From Porogramme epimiltina (Eukaryota; Basidiomycota; Agaricomycetes; Polyporales; Polyporaceae): 64,000 bases of DNA. Below, piece by piece: positions 1 through 11,339 of the stretch. Numbering within the stretch: position 1 is the first letter of the stretch; each line of letters begins with the position of its first letter. Position numbers and translations under genes: made by a program. The stretch lies in the NCBI GenBank assembly GCA_900155495.1, contig FTLJ01000358.1:124001-188000 (forward strand), read 5' to 3'. Under the pieces are notes generated by a model. That model made no database searches. It was not told the origin of the DNA and was given only the letters and a program-made list of their open reading frames with translations.

Positions 1-212
1 GACACAATGCACTTACAGAGCATAAGCAGCAAGGTATTCACAAGCACATGAGCCTGATAGACAATAGTGCCGCGCTTTGAGTCGGCTTATTCACACAGTG
101 TTCACAACATTCAAGTTTTTGGTGTGCGGTTTATAAGGACGCGATATTTACATAGTAGGAGGTGCGATACCTGGAGCTCCTTCTCCTTACAATGGAAGCT
201 GAGGCTCATAAA
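1..212. other. Intergenic edge, no gene seen
   Basis: This edge lies downstream of the minus-strand DUF6534-like gene that stops at 213. I see no convincing reading frame or repeat in it. Confidence 0.5.
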
Positions 213-2510
213 TTAGCCGACGTACACGTATGAAAAGGTATGATGACGGTGAACACCCACGTTGTGACGCCCGGTATCTACGGAAGGTACGTCTCTAGGA
301 GCAGTATTTTGTGATGTGGGGGATATGCCAAGACTGAATGAGTCGTAGAGTTGGTTCCTCGCGTTTTCTCTGATGCTTTCTCGGGAGTTCAACCTTCAAT
401 ATGGATACAAGTTAGAGATGAAGCACAAATTCCCCATGTGAACAGTCCCTTACACGGCGAGAACTGAATTGACATAGACTGCCAGTTGTGATCGTCAGTA
501 CACATCCACAATGACGGGTATAGTAGTGTGTATAGCGAATGATAATACCTTTGGAAGTAGGTATAATGGCCGCGTAGTACAAGAGGGAGAGGGGGAACTT
601 AGTACACTATTGCCATCACCGTCAGCATTTTGGAACTTGATGTTGACAATTTTAGAATAACTTCACCATGACCAAGCTCGCCAAGCTGAATGCACTGTGT
701 TGGGTTATTACCATATGTCAAAGTCAGGAGTGGTATGGCGCAAATATTACCACGTTAAAACTCCTGCAATAAAGGAGGGAGAGGTCCGCTGGTGAGTAAG
801 TTGTACTCGAGGTGTACGCCTACAAGTGTTGGGTAAGCTGACCTGAGTTCACTGTGTAGACAACCAGGGTGTTGAGAAGCCTTTGCGTACTGTTGAATGC
901 GACGATGCCATCCGATCAGCCACATATAGTACGAGCCGGCATGACCTACCTTCTCAAGCCAGTATGATTGCAGCGAAGAAAATACACCAATGCTGTAGTC
1001 AGGAGTATGTCTCCGACGACAGCACACGTAAACCCAACATTCTCTGATAAGGGCGACTGTCCTTCATGAGATCATGTGGTTGAGCAACGCAAAGAAGTTC
1101 TGATTACCGTGACAGCCCGAGTGATCATCCCTTCAAAAGTCACCCTTGAGACACTTTTGTGCAGATCAACCAAAAGTATTGTATCAGCATTCCATGTGGA
1201 ATCTACAGATACCTACTCACGTTTCGATACCTGCGACTTCAAGTCATCAAGTGAGCAATATGCATGGAAGTTATATAAAGGGGGTACCTAAGGAGAACGC
1301 TACATGTTTTGTTACGAGTTGAGTCGATGTGTATTGAGAAACCGTGACGTGCCACGCACCTAGAGAGGCGATAGCAATAGCTCCCTACAAAATAAGTATC
1401 CTGAAAGGGGTCACAGGGCAAATGGATTTACCGCTAATATACCAACGTATCTATAACCGGGTCCTACTGGGTACCAATGTAGTTCAAGCATGTAAAATGG
1501 ACAAATAACCCAGAGTAGTACTCACGCAGATAGACCCGCCTGGCATAAATTCTGAACAAGTAAGGTGTGAGAGACTGTCTGTACGTGTAGTAATTTGATA
1601 GATGCTAGTACTTACATTTGGCAAAGACAAATAGTGAGAATCTAGTGAATAGAAATTGCATTCTGGAACTTAGTCACATTCAGGATCTCTTAGGCAGGCC
1701 GTGCACACCGTCAGAGGGTTTAGCCACTGCTCAGACAGTTTCAAGTCAGCGACTTAGGTCATGGGGCATAGGTTTGGTTCTAGCGTACTGGGAATGACCT
1801 ACGCATACGCACATATGCACCTGGATTAATAAGATTGACGCAATATCATCTGATGCTTCACATACCAGTTAAGTGTTAATAGATTCGTGGGATTGAAATA
1901 GGAAGAAACTAAATAATAATAGCTGAAAACACGGTTCAGAATCAAAGACATCGATGGCAGTACCACACAAATGAGTGCATACCATGTATAGAGTGTAAGC
2001 ACAGAGTGGAAAAGGTCCACAACTCTTTGTGAGAGGAATTCACCCCAGATCGTGTAAGCAGATATTCAACATCGCAATGTTTGGGCACTCACAGTATGAG
2101 GACAACCTGTGATAAGAGAAATTAGTGTGCTTTCTGGTAGAAATAAATTAAAACGAGAAAAGTTACCGCCACTTTCATCAAGAAGGTATCGTCTTTGTGT
2201 TGGCGAAAATATGTGTAGAACTGGGCAATGGATAAGCCATATAGCCTTTGGATCCTTTTGAGTAAGCTGATGGCAGATCGAGACTGAAATGTTAAAGTGC
2301 CTACACGAAGCCAACGAATGTTCCAATCAAGATGGCCCCAAATGTATTGTCCACATAGACGCGTGGAAGTAGATCCCATATGTCTGTGAAGGATACCGGT
2401 GTCTGTGTCTCTTGTGTAGCGAGGACCATGAGTGCTCTTATGCGATCTTGTGCTTGCAGAGTGAGAGGAAGACGAAGAGCGTCGTCGTTATATAACTTCT
2501 GTGACGCCAT
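213..2510 (-). CDS. DUF6534-like multi-pass membrane protein (copy A)
   Basis: This is a probable seven-helix membrane protein of the fungal DUF6534 family, whose function is unknown. From the ATG at 2510 the first exon carries the family start motif DNTFGAILIGTF. It splices after 2305 (GTAG donor) to an exon starting at 2245 that reads LYGLSIAQFYTYF, then after 2167 to short exons giving DLFHSVLTLYTCYYYLVSSYFNP near 1990-1860. Near 470-450 the frame reads VYVNSVLAV, and the last exon begins LNSRESIRENARN and stops at 213-215. These motifs occur in the same order in every copy in this window. I did not resolve the exons between about 1850 and 480, so an internal break cannot be excluded. The family assignment rests on recalled motifs, not a search. 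Confidence 0.6.
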
Positions 2511-2895
2511 ATATAGATCTGGCGTGCCAAGATCACTGTATAGCCTCTTTCACCCAACACAGAAATTGCGCTACCGTCTTTGCAACTAAGTTGTGATAGT
2601 CAGACGAACGCTTGATATGAGAAGTACTGCGATCTATGATGAGTCAACGGATACTCCGAACATGCGGTGATATTCGCTAGTGAGTATAGAAGCACCGGCT
2701 CCGATGTATCTTACCACTAACTAATGGTAAGATAGTGCAAGTCACCAGCATTAGACCGTGGCATCCGCAAGCTTGCACATCATTCAACGACCCGACATCC
2801 ACAGAGAAAATGGGTCTGGTGCACAGATACAATCCTAGCACAGTCCTGGGAGTCACATATCACAGATAACGGGGAATATTAGACACGGAGGGGAA

Positions 2896-4157
2896 TTAAC
2901 AAGTGCGTGAACCCATCGTAACGCCATCGTAGGGTCCTACATGATCATCCGGATCTCCAACAAAGATAGACGGTACGTCGCCAGTTGTGCACAAAGTACT
3001 TGTGTTATCTTGTCCTACAATGATGCACGTCAACATGATAGCGGCAGAGAACTACTGGGAACGTAGACGTACCTGGGCAAGAGAGCCATTCGCCGGAATC
3101 CTGGATATGGACCTCGCCGGAAGGATGGTGGTAGCCCAGGAAGCGGGGAGGGAGAGTGGGAACCATGTCTTCTTTGTTGTTAACGTGGGTCACCGACACG
3201 GGCTGGGCGTCGATGTAGTCCGCAAATGCCTGGTTGCCTACCCGCGGGAGTCCGTATCCAATGAACTTCACCGTGATTGCTGGAATGTTGAGAGGAAGGT
3301 AGATGACGTCGAGAAGGCTGAGCGCGGCACCTACGGGGACCGGGATCAGACTAAGCAGAAAGGTGCTCGGTAATGACGCAACGCACCGAGTGAATGTCCG
3401 GTAGTAGTGACCTTTCGTGTTCCAAACCTGGCCATAGCGCCTTGAACAGCGTTCAAAACGTCGGATGCGGATCTGAGAGAAGGCTTGTTAGACGTCGTTG
3501 TCGCAGAGACGAGCAGTTAATGCGCCTCACCTCAAGTGAGAGTTCGCAAAGCCGGCATGCGCTTGCACGCTACTGTTAAGTCCCGGGAACAGAGTGGCGT
3601 TGAGGCTTGTGAAGAATATGTTCCCATCTTCAAGGTCCTGAACGCTGCGTAAGGCACGTGATCAGTGGCTTAGAGGCACCCGTAGACCCGTCAGTAGGAC
3701 GTACACCGCGTTAGGGTCTGTGCCCTGGTGGCTGACGATCACCTCCTCGGTGTTGGGGTCGAACCCGACATACCCTGGTGAAACGCAGAATAGGGTTAGA
3801 AGTAGGCTCACGACATCGAGAGGCAGCCCTGACGCTGAGTGCGCGTCAGGAGAAAGACACGAGGCACTTACAGTATTGCACCCATCCGCCGTCACCTCCA
3901 GCGGCAACCGGGATGAAGTCTGGATTCGCGTCGCAGTTGGCGCCGCAACTCCAGTCAATCGTCAAGTTGGGCTTGCAGTAACCGGTGTTGGCATAATAGG
4001 AGTAGGGCCGGAATGCGGCGACCTCCTCAGCGCTGAGGGCGGTGATCGCGTCTTGCCTCTTATTGACTGGGCTTGGCGCCGCTGCCACCCACAAGGGCAG
4101 CAGCGGGACGAGAACGAGGAGGGCGAAATAGACACGGGCCGCCGGTGCTAGACTCAT
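2896..4157 (-). CDS. Secreted class 3 (fungal-type) lipase
   Basis: This is a lipase or esterase of the class 3 alpha/beta-hydrolase family, related to Rhizomucor/Thermomyces lipases and feruloyl esterase A, expected to cleave acylglycerols or other esters outside the cell. Six exons close in frame to 310 aa: 4157-3872, 3774-3705, 3644-3531, 3472-3387, 3330-3073, 3014-2896. A signal peptide with a hydrophobic core covers about residues 1-27, followed by a Lys-Arg pro-site (NKRQ). The nucleophile elbow is GHSLG with Ser near residue 184. Further family motifs are YGLPRVGNQAF, NNKEDMVP and HHPSGEVHIQDSG, the last holding the catalytic His region. The C-terminal DHVGPYDG is also typical. The cysteines in YCKPN, CGANCD and the tail fit disulfides. 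It sits between two DUF6534-like genes and shows no obvious link to the polyketide genes. Confidence 0.93.
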
Positions 4158-5426
4158 CGTGGGCCGATCGTGACGTGTCCACGGCGAAATGTGGTGGTCC
4201 TGGTGAGAGTCAGCACACGCTCGACGGGCTTCAAGGTCTAAGGTACTTATAGAAGATCTGAAGATGGTGTTCAGCCTGGCCTGGAGGGACAGCCAATGTC
4301 GTCGTGCGTCCCATGTGATCTACCGTTTCTCGAAACTAGGAACGCGCGCCCGGATCAGTCGGTAATTATCTTTCCCCGCCAGGAGGTCGCCTAGATGACC
4401 GGTCGTCTGGTCTCTCGACTTGCGAGCCCACGCATGCGAGTGAGGGGGGGTTGAGCCTACGAATAGAGAACGCATGAGTGGCGGTGGCTTGAACTTTTGC
4501 TGAGCGGTATCACTGTGAGAGTTTGAGAGAGAATAAGTAAGGATGTACTATGGGATGCGACCAAACGCGTTGAAGGGCTGTTACTAGGAGGCTCTTGAAA
4601 CACTGAAAGCTGAACTACGACCAGCCGAAGCGAGAGGCCATACCAATCACTAGCTTGGCCACGAACTATGGTCGCTGAGGGTAAATTCAGCATTCAGATG
4701 GAGTTTAATCTCCAAAGACGGTGTCTTTCTTGACCCTTGTTTGTTCTGGGCCCACATCGGTGCGGATGTGCGCTTAGTAGGACACTCTATGCTGGCATTA
4801 GTACAAAAATACGTGTATGAGGCTACTGCACCGTATACTACGCGACTGAGTCGCGGCTCGAAGGACGAAGACCTCACCGGTGACTCGTTACCAGTGAGGG
4901 CGATGACGCAACCGGCGACCTCCGGAAGAAAGTAAGCCGGTGCCGGAAGCCGGCTGGGCCCGTGGCACGGCACGGCGTGCCTTTTCTCACGGTCCCGTTC
5001 GGCGCTTATCATCGCTGTCACCCATGGCCAGCTGGGCGTTCGGAATATTGTCAGGCTTCTCAACAACGTTAGTGGGGCATGCTTGGAGTATCCTTGACAC
5101 ATATGAGAGCAGTAGAACTATCCCAAAACGCATCCGTGCTGCAAGAGGACTGAATAAATAAGACCTTAGGACGACTCAGAGTCGCCCTATGATCACGATC
5201 AGGCGGTACTAGTACGGTAGTAGATAGCTCGAGGAAGAGGAGAGAGCCGGATATCCAGATAGTGTGTGAGACGACAACAATAAGAAAACGTTAAACCTCA
5301 GCCACAACGTCTTCCCGAGGAGGCCACTTCCCGTTAAAACTGTCAGAGCTTGTCGTCTGTGGTGTGATCAGAGCAGGAGGTCGTTCTATTATGAGCGTTG
5401 AGGAACAGATGGGAGACTTTGTGCCC
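4158..5426. other. Intergenic, no supported gene
   Basis: About 1.3 kb lies between the lipase start and the stop of DUF6534-like copy B. It should contain the lipase promoter. An open frame on the minus strand (4650-5102) has no recognisable motif or splice partner, and I do not call it. Confidence 0.5.
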
Positions 5427-7610
5427 TCAAAGAGGTATCAGCCCGAAGACTCTAGACAGCATAGAAGGAAACATGCTCACATCACATGTAGAAGACGCCA
5501 CCGCTGGGCCCTTGAACGTGGGGAAAGTGGTCGCTTTGTCACAGAGTTCAAGCCCAAATGTGCCAGCTTCTACAGTGATAGTGACCTGTTCGTTCAGAGA
5601 TCTCCTGGAGTTCAGCCTGCGTGGCATTTTGTGATAAGTTTACTTGACGTGAGACGTAAGCGAGAGAAAACGCGAGATACGTACACGGCGAGAACAGAGT
5701 TGGCGTACGCTGGTGCGGCTCACATGAGTTGGGTAATAAGCGTGCAGCGAACAGCCACGTACTCCGGGTGGACACCATGTTCAGTCCAATGTATATCATA
5801 TTGTTAGGTTGAGCCAAAGCCTAACGCCGCATCAGCCCACATCAACTAGGCGGCGATTCAGAAACGGGGTTACTCACAAATGCGAGGGATAGAACACTGA
5901 ATAGCCTGTTGCCAAGTAGGTTGGGTGAACGACTGCTGGTCCCATGAGCGACCTAAATGCTTACCCGGTCAAGAGCCCTAAACATTCTAGGATGAGAAGG
6001 TAGCCATCCTTGTGCGATGTCCGGAGACATACCAGTATTGATAGTGTAGACCACGAGTACATCAATCATTGAGTCCGTGCTAAGCGAGCAATAAGAGGGA
6101 ACGAAAAGAGCTAGGTCGAGATTCGCCACATACCGTCTAAACCCAGTTTTGCATTTGCGAAGGATCACAATGAGAGTAGTTGTGAGAATTATGTCTGCCG
6201 TCACAGCATTGCCGAAGCCGGCAGAGATAAGCCACTAACGAGGATCCGGATGTGAGGGAATATGAGAGTACTGGACAGTGGAGAGACAGACATACCGTCT
6301 TACTCTGCCATCTGGCGAAAGTAACAAGACGAAATCTAGGCAGAGAGCAGTGTCAGCCATGACAGTGTTTCCACAATCGGCGAAAAATCGACACACTCTT
6401 CAACGGTGGCAGCTTCAGTTGGATCGAATCGATGAGTGTCGCAGACTACAATACCGTAAAGGCTGAAGACGTACCAATTACGAAGGCTTAGTATGCATGC
6501 AACTACTTAGATTGAGTGAGATGTGTTTGAAGTACAGGAACTTACCGAGTTCTCCCGCCATTAACACACACTGATTGGAGTATAAGTTGCGCGGCAAGCC
6601 GAGATTGCAGGTGTACGCACAACAATGGAGGCGATATATTTGTATTCAGGCCCCACTGGGAACCACCCGTAAGTTATAGTGCAGTGGATGGAGAGAACGC
6701 AGAGTGCATACTAAGGTAGATGCGCCGAACGTAAAACCTAAGTACCTTGTGGTCAACGAGGCCTGAAATCTTTGTATTTCTGGGAGGACTTGCCAATGAG
6801 AAACGAAGATAACGATGCCCTGAAAAAAAACGCTATTTTAGCCTGCTAGCAACTACATTCACACACCATTGCTTACCGTCACTATCGGAACGAGCTATGT
6901 GCATATAGATGAGTCCCTTCGATCCTTCCCATAAGGAATGTAGCTTACTCTCAGGGACCTAATAAAGTGTTACTGCCGTTAGACAAGGTGATATTTCGGA
7001 TAACACACCATACTCCAGCGACCAATGCAGATGGGTCAAAGTAATGGGCCACCAGGTAGAAGTAGCTGTGTTTGGCATTGTTAAGCGACCAGTCGTAATC
7101 CCAACATACAGGTATAAAGCGTACCACATATGCATACAAAGAACGACGTGGACTGTTTCCAACACGCTGAAGGGTAGTGTTTAGCATGACTATAAAAGGC
7201 TAGCAAAGAAGAGCATACAATAGAAGCAAGACCTACGTGAATAGAGCTTAGCGTTGTGATACATACACTCTACAGGATGAAGACACGTACGGGTAATTTC
7301 AATATGAGACGGTCATGAGGGTAGAGTCGAATGTAACGATACGATTGATGGACGGTCAGTCCATAAATCCTGGTACACATTCAACGGCGAACACGAGCCC
7401 GGAAGGGAAGGGATGTACTTACATGAGACCCATGAATGTTCCCAGCAACATGGCACCGAAAGTGTTCCCTAATGCAGGGAAGAGAGCGGAACGAGGTTCC
7501 GTGTCACCAGCAACGATTGTAGCCGTAGCCTGTAGTTACGGAACAAAAGGATTCGCCAAGCCTTAGTTGTATTATAGCACAAGAGAGGGGATGCTCACGT
7601 TCGTAGCCAT
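5427..7610 (-). CDS. DUF6534-like multi-pass membrane protein (copy B)
   Basis: This is a probable seven-transmembrane protein of the fungal DUF6534 family, function unknown. Exons traced from the start are 7610-7599 (MATN), 7529-7423 (GNTFGAMLLGTFMGLM), 7369-7274 (IYGLTVHQSYRYIRLYP), 7166-7125 (VLETVHVVLCMHM) and 7065-7009 (YFYLVAHYFDPSAL). Towards the end I could also join ADIILTTTLIVILRKCKTGF, TDSMIDVLVVYTINTG, NNMIYIGLNMV, TYANSVLAV and LNSRRSLNEQ, with consistent phases across the splices. The stop is at 5427-5429. The middle, about 6210-7000, was not resolved. Because many separate splice junctions keep frame, I think the gene is functional rather than a relic. It is collinear with copies A and C. 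Confidence 0.68.
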
Positions 7611-8784
7611 GGAGGGAATGGTTACTCGTATGGTGGGATTTTTGCTCCGTACGGGAGGTCTTATGGGTATTCTGCCCACTCTAAAAGAGGGCCATCCTCA
7701 ACCACGTCCGAATGCTCTGTAAGTTCTGGTTGACCCACATTTACGGAACAACTTGTCACGAGTGGATGGTTTGACAGCTTGGCTGACCGCGGCATGCGGC
7801 GCGTAGTTGGTTAGTTGGTCGACGACGCACTCTGGACACTTCGATAGATGCGCCATCGCGCTCGTGCTCCATGGATTGAAGTGCAGAGAAGTGGCGGGCA
7901 CTGTAGCAGAGTTCGCTCTTAGCTTCAAAGGGTGGAATCTGGTCATCGGTGAGCATCAATGCTTGATCATCTCCGCGGAGAATATCCAGAATTACACTTT
8001 CCAGGAACTGTCTCAGACACTGTATTGTGGTCTATGGGAGAGTACGCCTACAACGACAACGCCTCAGTGCTTCTCGAAACGATCTGGGAGGATAAGGGGG
8101 TTAAGGGGACAAAGTGAATAATTGACTCTATACACTCACATCAGACAACTACCGGCGCCCGCCGCCCATCGAAGACATTCGTGCCGGAAAGGGGCAGTTC
8201 TCTGAGTTGGCGATGCCCACATGTGAAACCTAGAAGGGCCGGATACTATCGGTATCGCTCCACAGAAGATCGTTGATATCGGCGCAACCTGGAGATACTG
8301 CAGCCATAGCGAATGAGGTGACGCATGTGGGACACTGCCAGGTGACGGTTTCCCCAGCGTTCACTTGAGAAGTCTTCCATCCTGGTAGAAAGTTCCTGGT
8401 CGATGTGGCTTGTGTACATTGAAAAAGCTCTCAGATTCAGTCGGGGGTCGCAAGTTATCGATAATGTTGAAATTGTGGACATTGGAGTCGAAAAGTCGTC
8501 GTCGGTCGAGACTCGAGAGTCGAGAGTCGATAGATCTTCCATCCACGTGATCGTCATGTGACCTGGGACTATGTCAATTTTCAAAGGGGAAGGTCATTCA
8601 ATCTAAACTTCGTTTAAGCTTCACTCAAATTCAACCTCTCCCGCATCACAACACCACTCCATATGTCTTGTTCGCACGTTGCGGACCTATCCGCGTCCTT
8701 GACGCCTTTCTGTTCTCATGGCTATCCGCGCTTCCCCGGGCCCTGTCAGGAGTATGACCCACCACCTTTCCACCTCTGCCAGCT
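7611..8784. other. Intergenic between divergent genes
   Basis: About 1.2 kb lies between the minus-strand DUF6534-like copy B and the plus-strand oxidoreductase, so it should carry both promoters. A plus-strand frame at 7807-8121 has no recognisable domain. A short imperfect GAGTCGAGA run occurs near 8500-8530. Confidence 0.5.
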
Positions 8785-10320
8785 ATGTTACGCATGATAC
8801 AGGTCAGAATACCTGACCGTCTACAATCTTCCTTTTTGACGCCGTTATCCTAGACAAGGCTACCTCCGACATCTCCGAAAACCGAAAATCCGTTACGGTT
8901 TGGCGTGCTCGGCGCTGCGCGCATCGGGCCAAACGCAATTTTGACACCGGTGAAGAGCCATGAAGACGTCGTGGTGGCAGCCGTCGCTTGTCGGGACAAG
9001 ACGAGGGGAGACGAGTACGCAAAGGCACACGGGATCTCCAAGGTGTATGCTGGGCGGAATTGCTACCAAGGTGCGTGCGGCGTCAATGTCGTTCTGGCTA
9101 TTAATCTTACGGCACCCTTTAGAGCTCCTCGATGACCCCGACATTGATGCTGTCTACAACCCTGTAAGATGCACATTCTTCCGTTTACTCGCGTTTGTGC
9201 CAACCACAACGTCAGCTCCCCAATGGGCTCCATTTCGAATGGACAATGCGCGCAATCGACGCTGGAAAGCACGTCCTCGTCGAGAAGCCCATGACGAGCA
9301 CCGCGGACGAGGCACGTCAGGTTTTCGCTCGGGCTGAGGCGAAAGGACTGGTAGTCCTCGAAGCAGTTCATATCACGTACGATGCTATCGTTATATTGGC
9401 TCATGTTGCGTGTTAACTTCCCTTCTCACTGTCAGGTTCCACCCTGCCACACAGCGCGTGAAGGAGATAGTTGAGAGTGGGGAACTGGGGCGGGTGAAGA
9501 GCGCAGAGAGCGGTTTTGCGATACCTACGGTCCTTTCCCCCCTCTTCTTCCTGAAGGACGACATCCGGTATAGCTTCGATCTTGCAGGAGGCTGTACCAC
9601 CGATATGGGAGGTACGTTCTCGCGTTCTGCGCATCTTACTGTTCCATTCACAACGCGATCCAGTGTACCCCCTTACCGTCATCCGATACCTGACTGGTAC
9701 CGATGCGACCGCTGCTCAAGTCACCTATGCGAAGGCCGCGGAGCACCCCTTAGACCCTTCTCGTGTTGATAGGGGTATGCATGCGGTCTTTTCCCTCCCC
9801 GTTCCCTCAGGCCCGGGGTCGGATTCGGCGGCCGACTGTCCCACAGGAGAGACGTTCTGCGACTTCCTGATGCCCGGATGGGGCCCGTTCGGCCTCATCC
9901 CCCGTATGCCTCAACTCAGCGTCACGCTCAAGATGGAGGGCGGTGAGATCGAGTTCTTCAACTACATCATCCCCCATGCGTTTCACTACATCCGCGTGCG
10001 GCCTCGCAAAGGCAAGTCACGCACCGAACAAGTATACAAGCGATTGGATGGGAGCGGAGACAGTTGGTGGACGACGTGAGTTTATGCATCTGCCGGGATG
10101 AGGCAACTCCTCGTATTCGGATCCTCGCATGACCGATGTTCCTCTGTTTATCAGGTACAGGTATCAACTGGAATCGTTCGTCGATAAAGTCCGTGGTCGG
10201 ACACCGCAGTACTGGCCGGACCCAGCGACGTCGATATCGAAGATGGAATGTATCGAGCGCATCTACGAGAAGGTGATTCCACAACCTTATTTTCCACTCA
10301 GCCTCCTACGGGCTCGCTGA
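8785..10320 (+). CDS. Gfo/Idh/MocA-family NAD(P)-dependent oxidoreductase (dihydrodiol/xylose dehydrogenase-like)
   Basis: This is a cytosolic oxidoreductase acting on sugar-like or dihydrodiol alcohols with NAD(P). Seven exons close in frame to 396 aa: 8785-8802, 8854-9070, 9123-9163, 9216-9376, 9436-9611, 9664-10075, 10155-10320. The Rossmann motif GVLGAARIG lies at about residues 23-31. The family EKP signature (VLVEKPMTS) is near residue 115, followed by RVKEIVESGELG and DLAGGCTTDMGVYPL, typical of fungal dihydrodiol dehydrogenases. The C-terminal half holds the substrate domain. The six-codon first exon is the least certain part. It was chosen because a TAG at 8851 blocks upstream reading and a 51 bp GT-AG intron restores an ATG. 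P450 number 1 follows about 1 kb downstream on the same strand. A metabolic link is possible but unproven. Confidence 0.88.
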
Positions 10321-11339
10321 CAAATGTTCTGGCTCCAGGCTGGACTGCCTCCGCGCCCCGCGTCCTCGTATAAGCCGGAATGACGTGTTGACCTTCTCAC
10401 GCTGCCATTGCCTGCTACTTCTAGAGTCTTCTGTTGTCGTCGATTGGACTGTTTATAGCTACTCCGCGTGCAAGATGCACTGCAGATAGATGGACAACCG
10501 ACGAGTGCATCATCGCTGAACTTGAGCTGCGGCCGCAAGTGCGAGCGAGTCTTGCGTGGCGCGCTGCAGAGAGGACCCGCATCCGCGCACGGTGTGTTCT
10601 CGTACTGCACTATCAGCGCCATCCACGTTTCCTCATCAGCACTCGCTGTTCCTAGGATCATATCGGGCTTCTACATGCGCTCAAATGCCACCTCAAGACG
10701 AGGAGCTTCACCACGCGTCTTGTGCTCTGAGTACATCGCGCGTAAGCGATCCCTTACGTGCATGTATCACGTTCGGCAATACCATGAGGGATCAACGCGG
10801 CTCCCGTGCCGATCCTGATCCCGCTGCCATCGTTAGTGGTGCGGGTCGCTGTCTCCGTGAACCAAATTGAAGTGTGCTCGTGAAAATGCGGTCCTGATAT
10901 TAGTTGTTGTTAGGCGGAGAGCTAGAGTTAGCATTAGGGAATACGGTCACTGACTAGCATTGATAGGTTCATAAAGAAGCCCGATAGGGCCGAGTTACTC
11001 AAAGACTAGAGGTCGCCCAAACAACTATTTCCCATCTCAACTATGCCGTGTTGCTCACTGTGGCACACTGTTTCCTCCATTTCGCTCGAAGTACATGTGA
11101 GTTACGAGTGTAATCCACATGACAAAGCTAAGCGCCTCGTTATCTAGGTTACCTGTCAATGTAACTCGGGCGATTCCGCACCACGGCGATTCAGAAGCTC
11201 TTCTTTCAACTAACGCTGCCCCAGTCAGGAAGAGGTTCGGAGCGCTGAGGTCTCACTCTCGTTCTATCTTAGTTAGACCCCGTGCCCTGCCGACAATAAA
11301 ACCCAATCCAAGTCTCTCCGGGGAATCAACCAACCAACC
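10321..11339. other. Intergenic, no supported gene
   Basis: This roughly 1 kb separates the oxidoreductase stop from the P450 start and should contain the P450 promoter. Several overlapping open frames at 10434-10870 lack motifs and are probably chance. Confidence 0.5.

Noticed and set aside
3005..3373. Plus-strand frame of 128 aa opposite the lipase
   Set aside because: It is the antisense shadow of lipase exon 5, whose minus-strand frame carries clear family motifs.
4650..5102. Minus-strand 150 aa open frame
   Set aside because: It has no motif, no hydrophobic pattern and no splice partner, and is consistent with chance.
1..8000. Gene-poor, decayed repeat DNA
   Set aside because: Frames look short because introns are dense. 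Once spliced, two DUF6534-like genes and an intact lipase account for most of the stretch.
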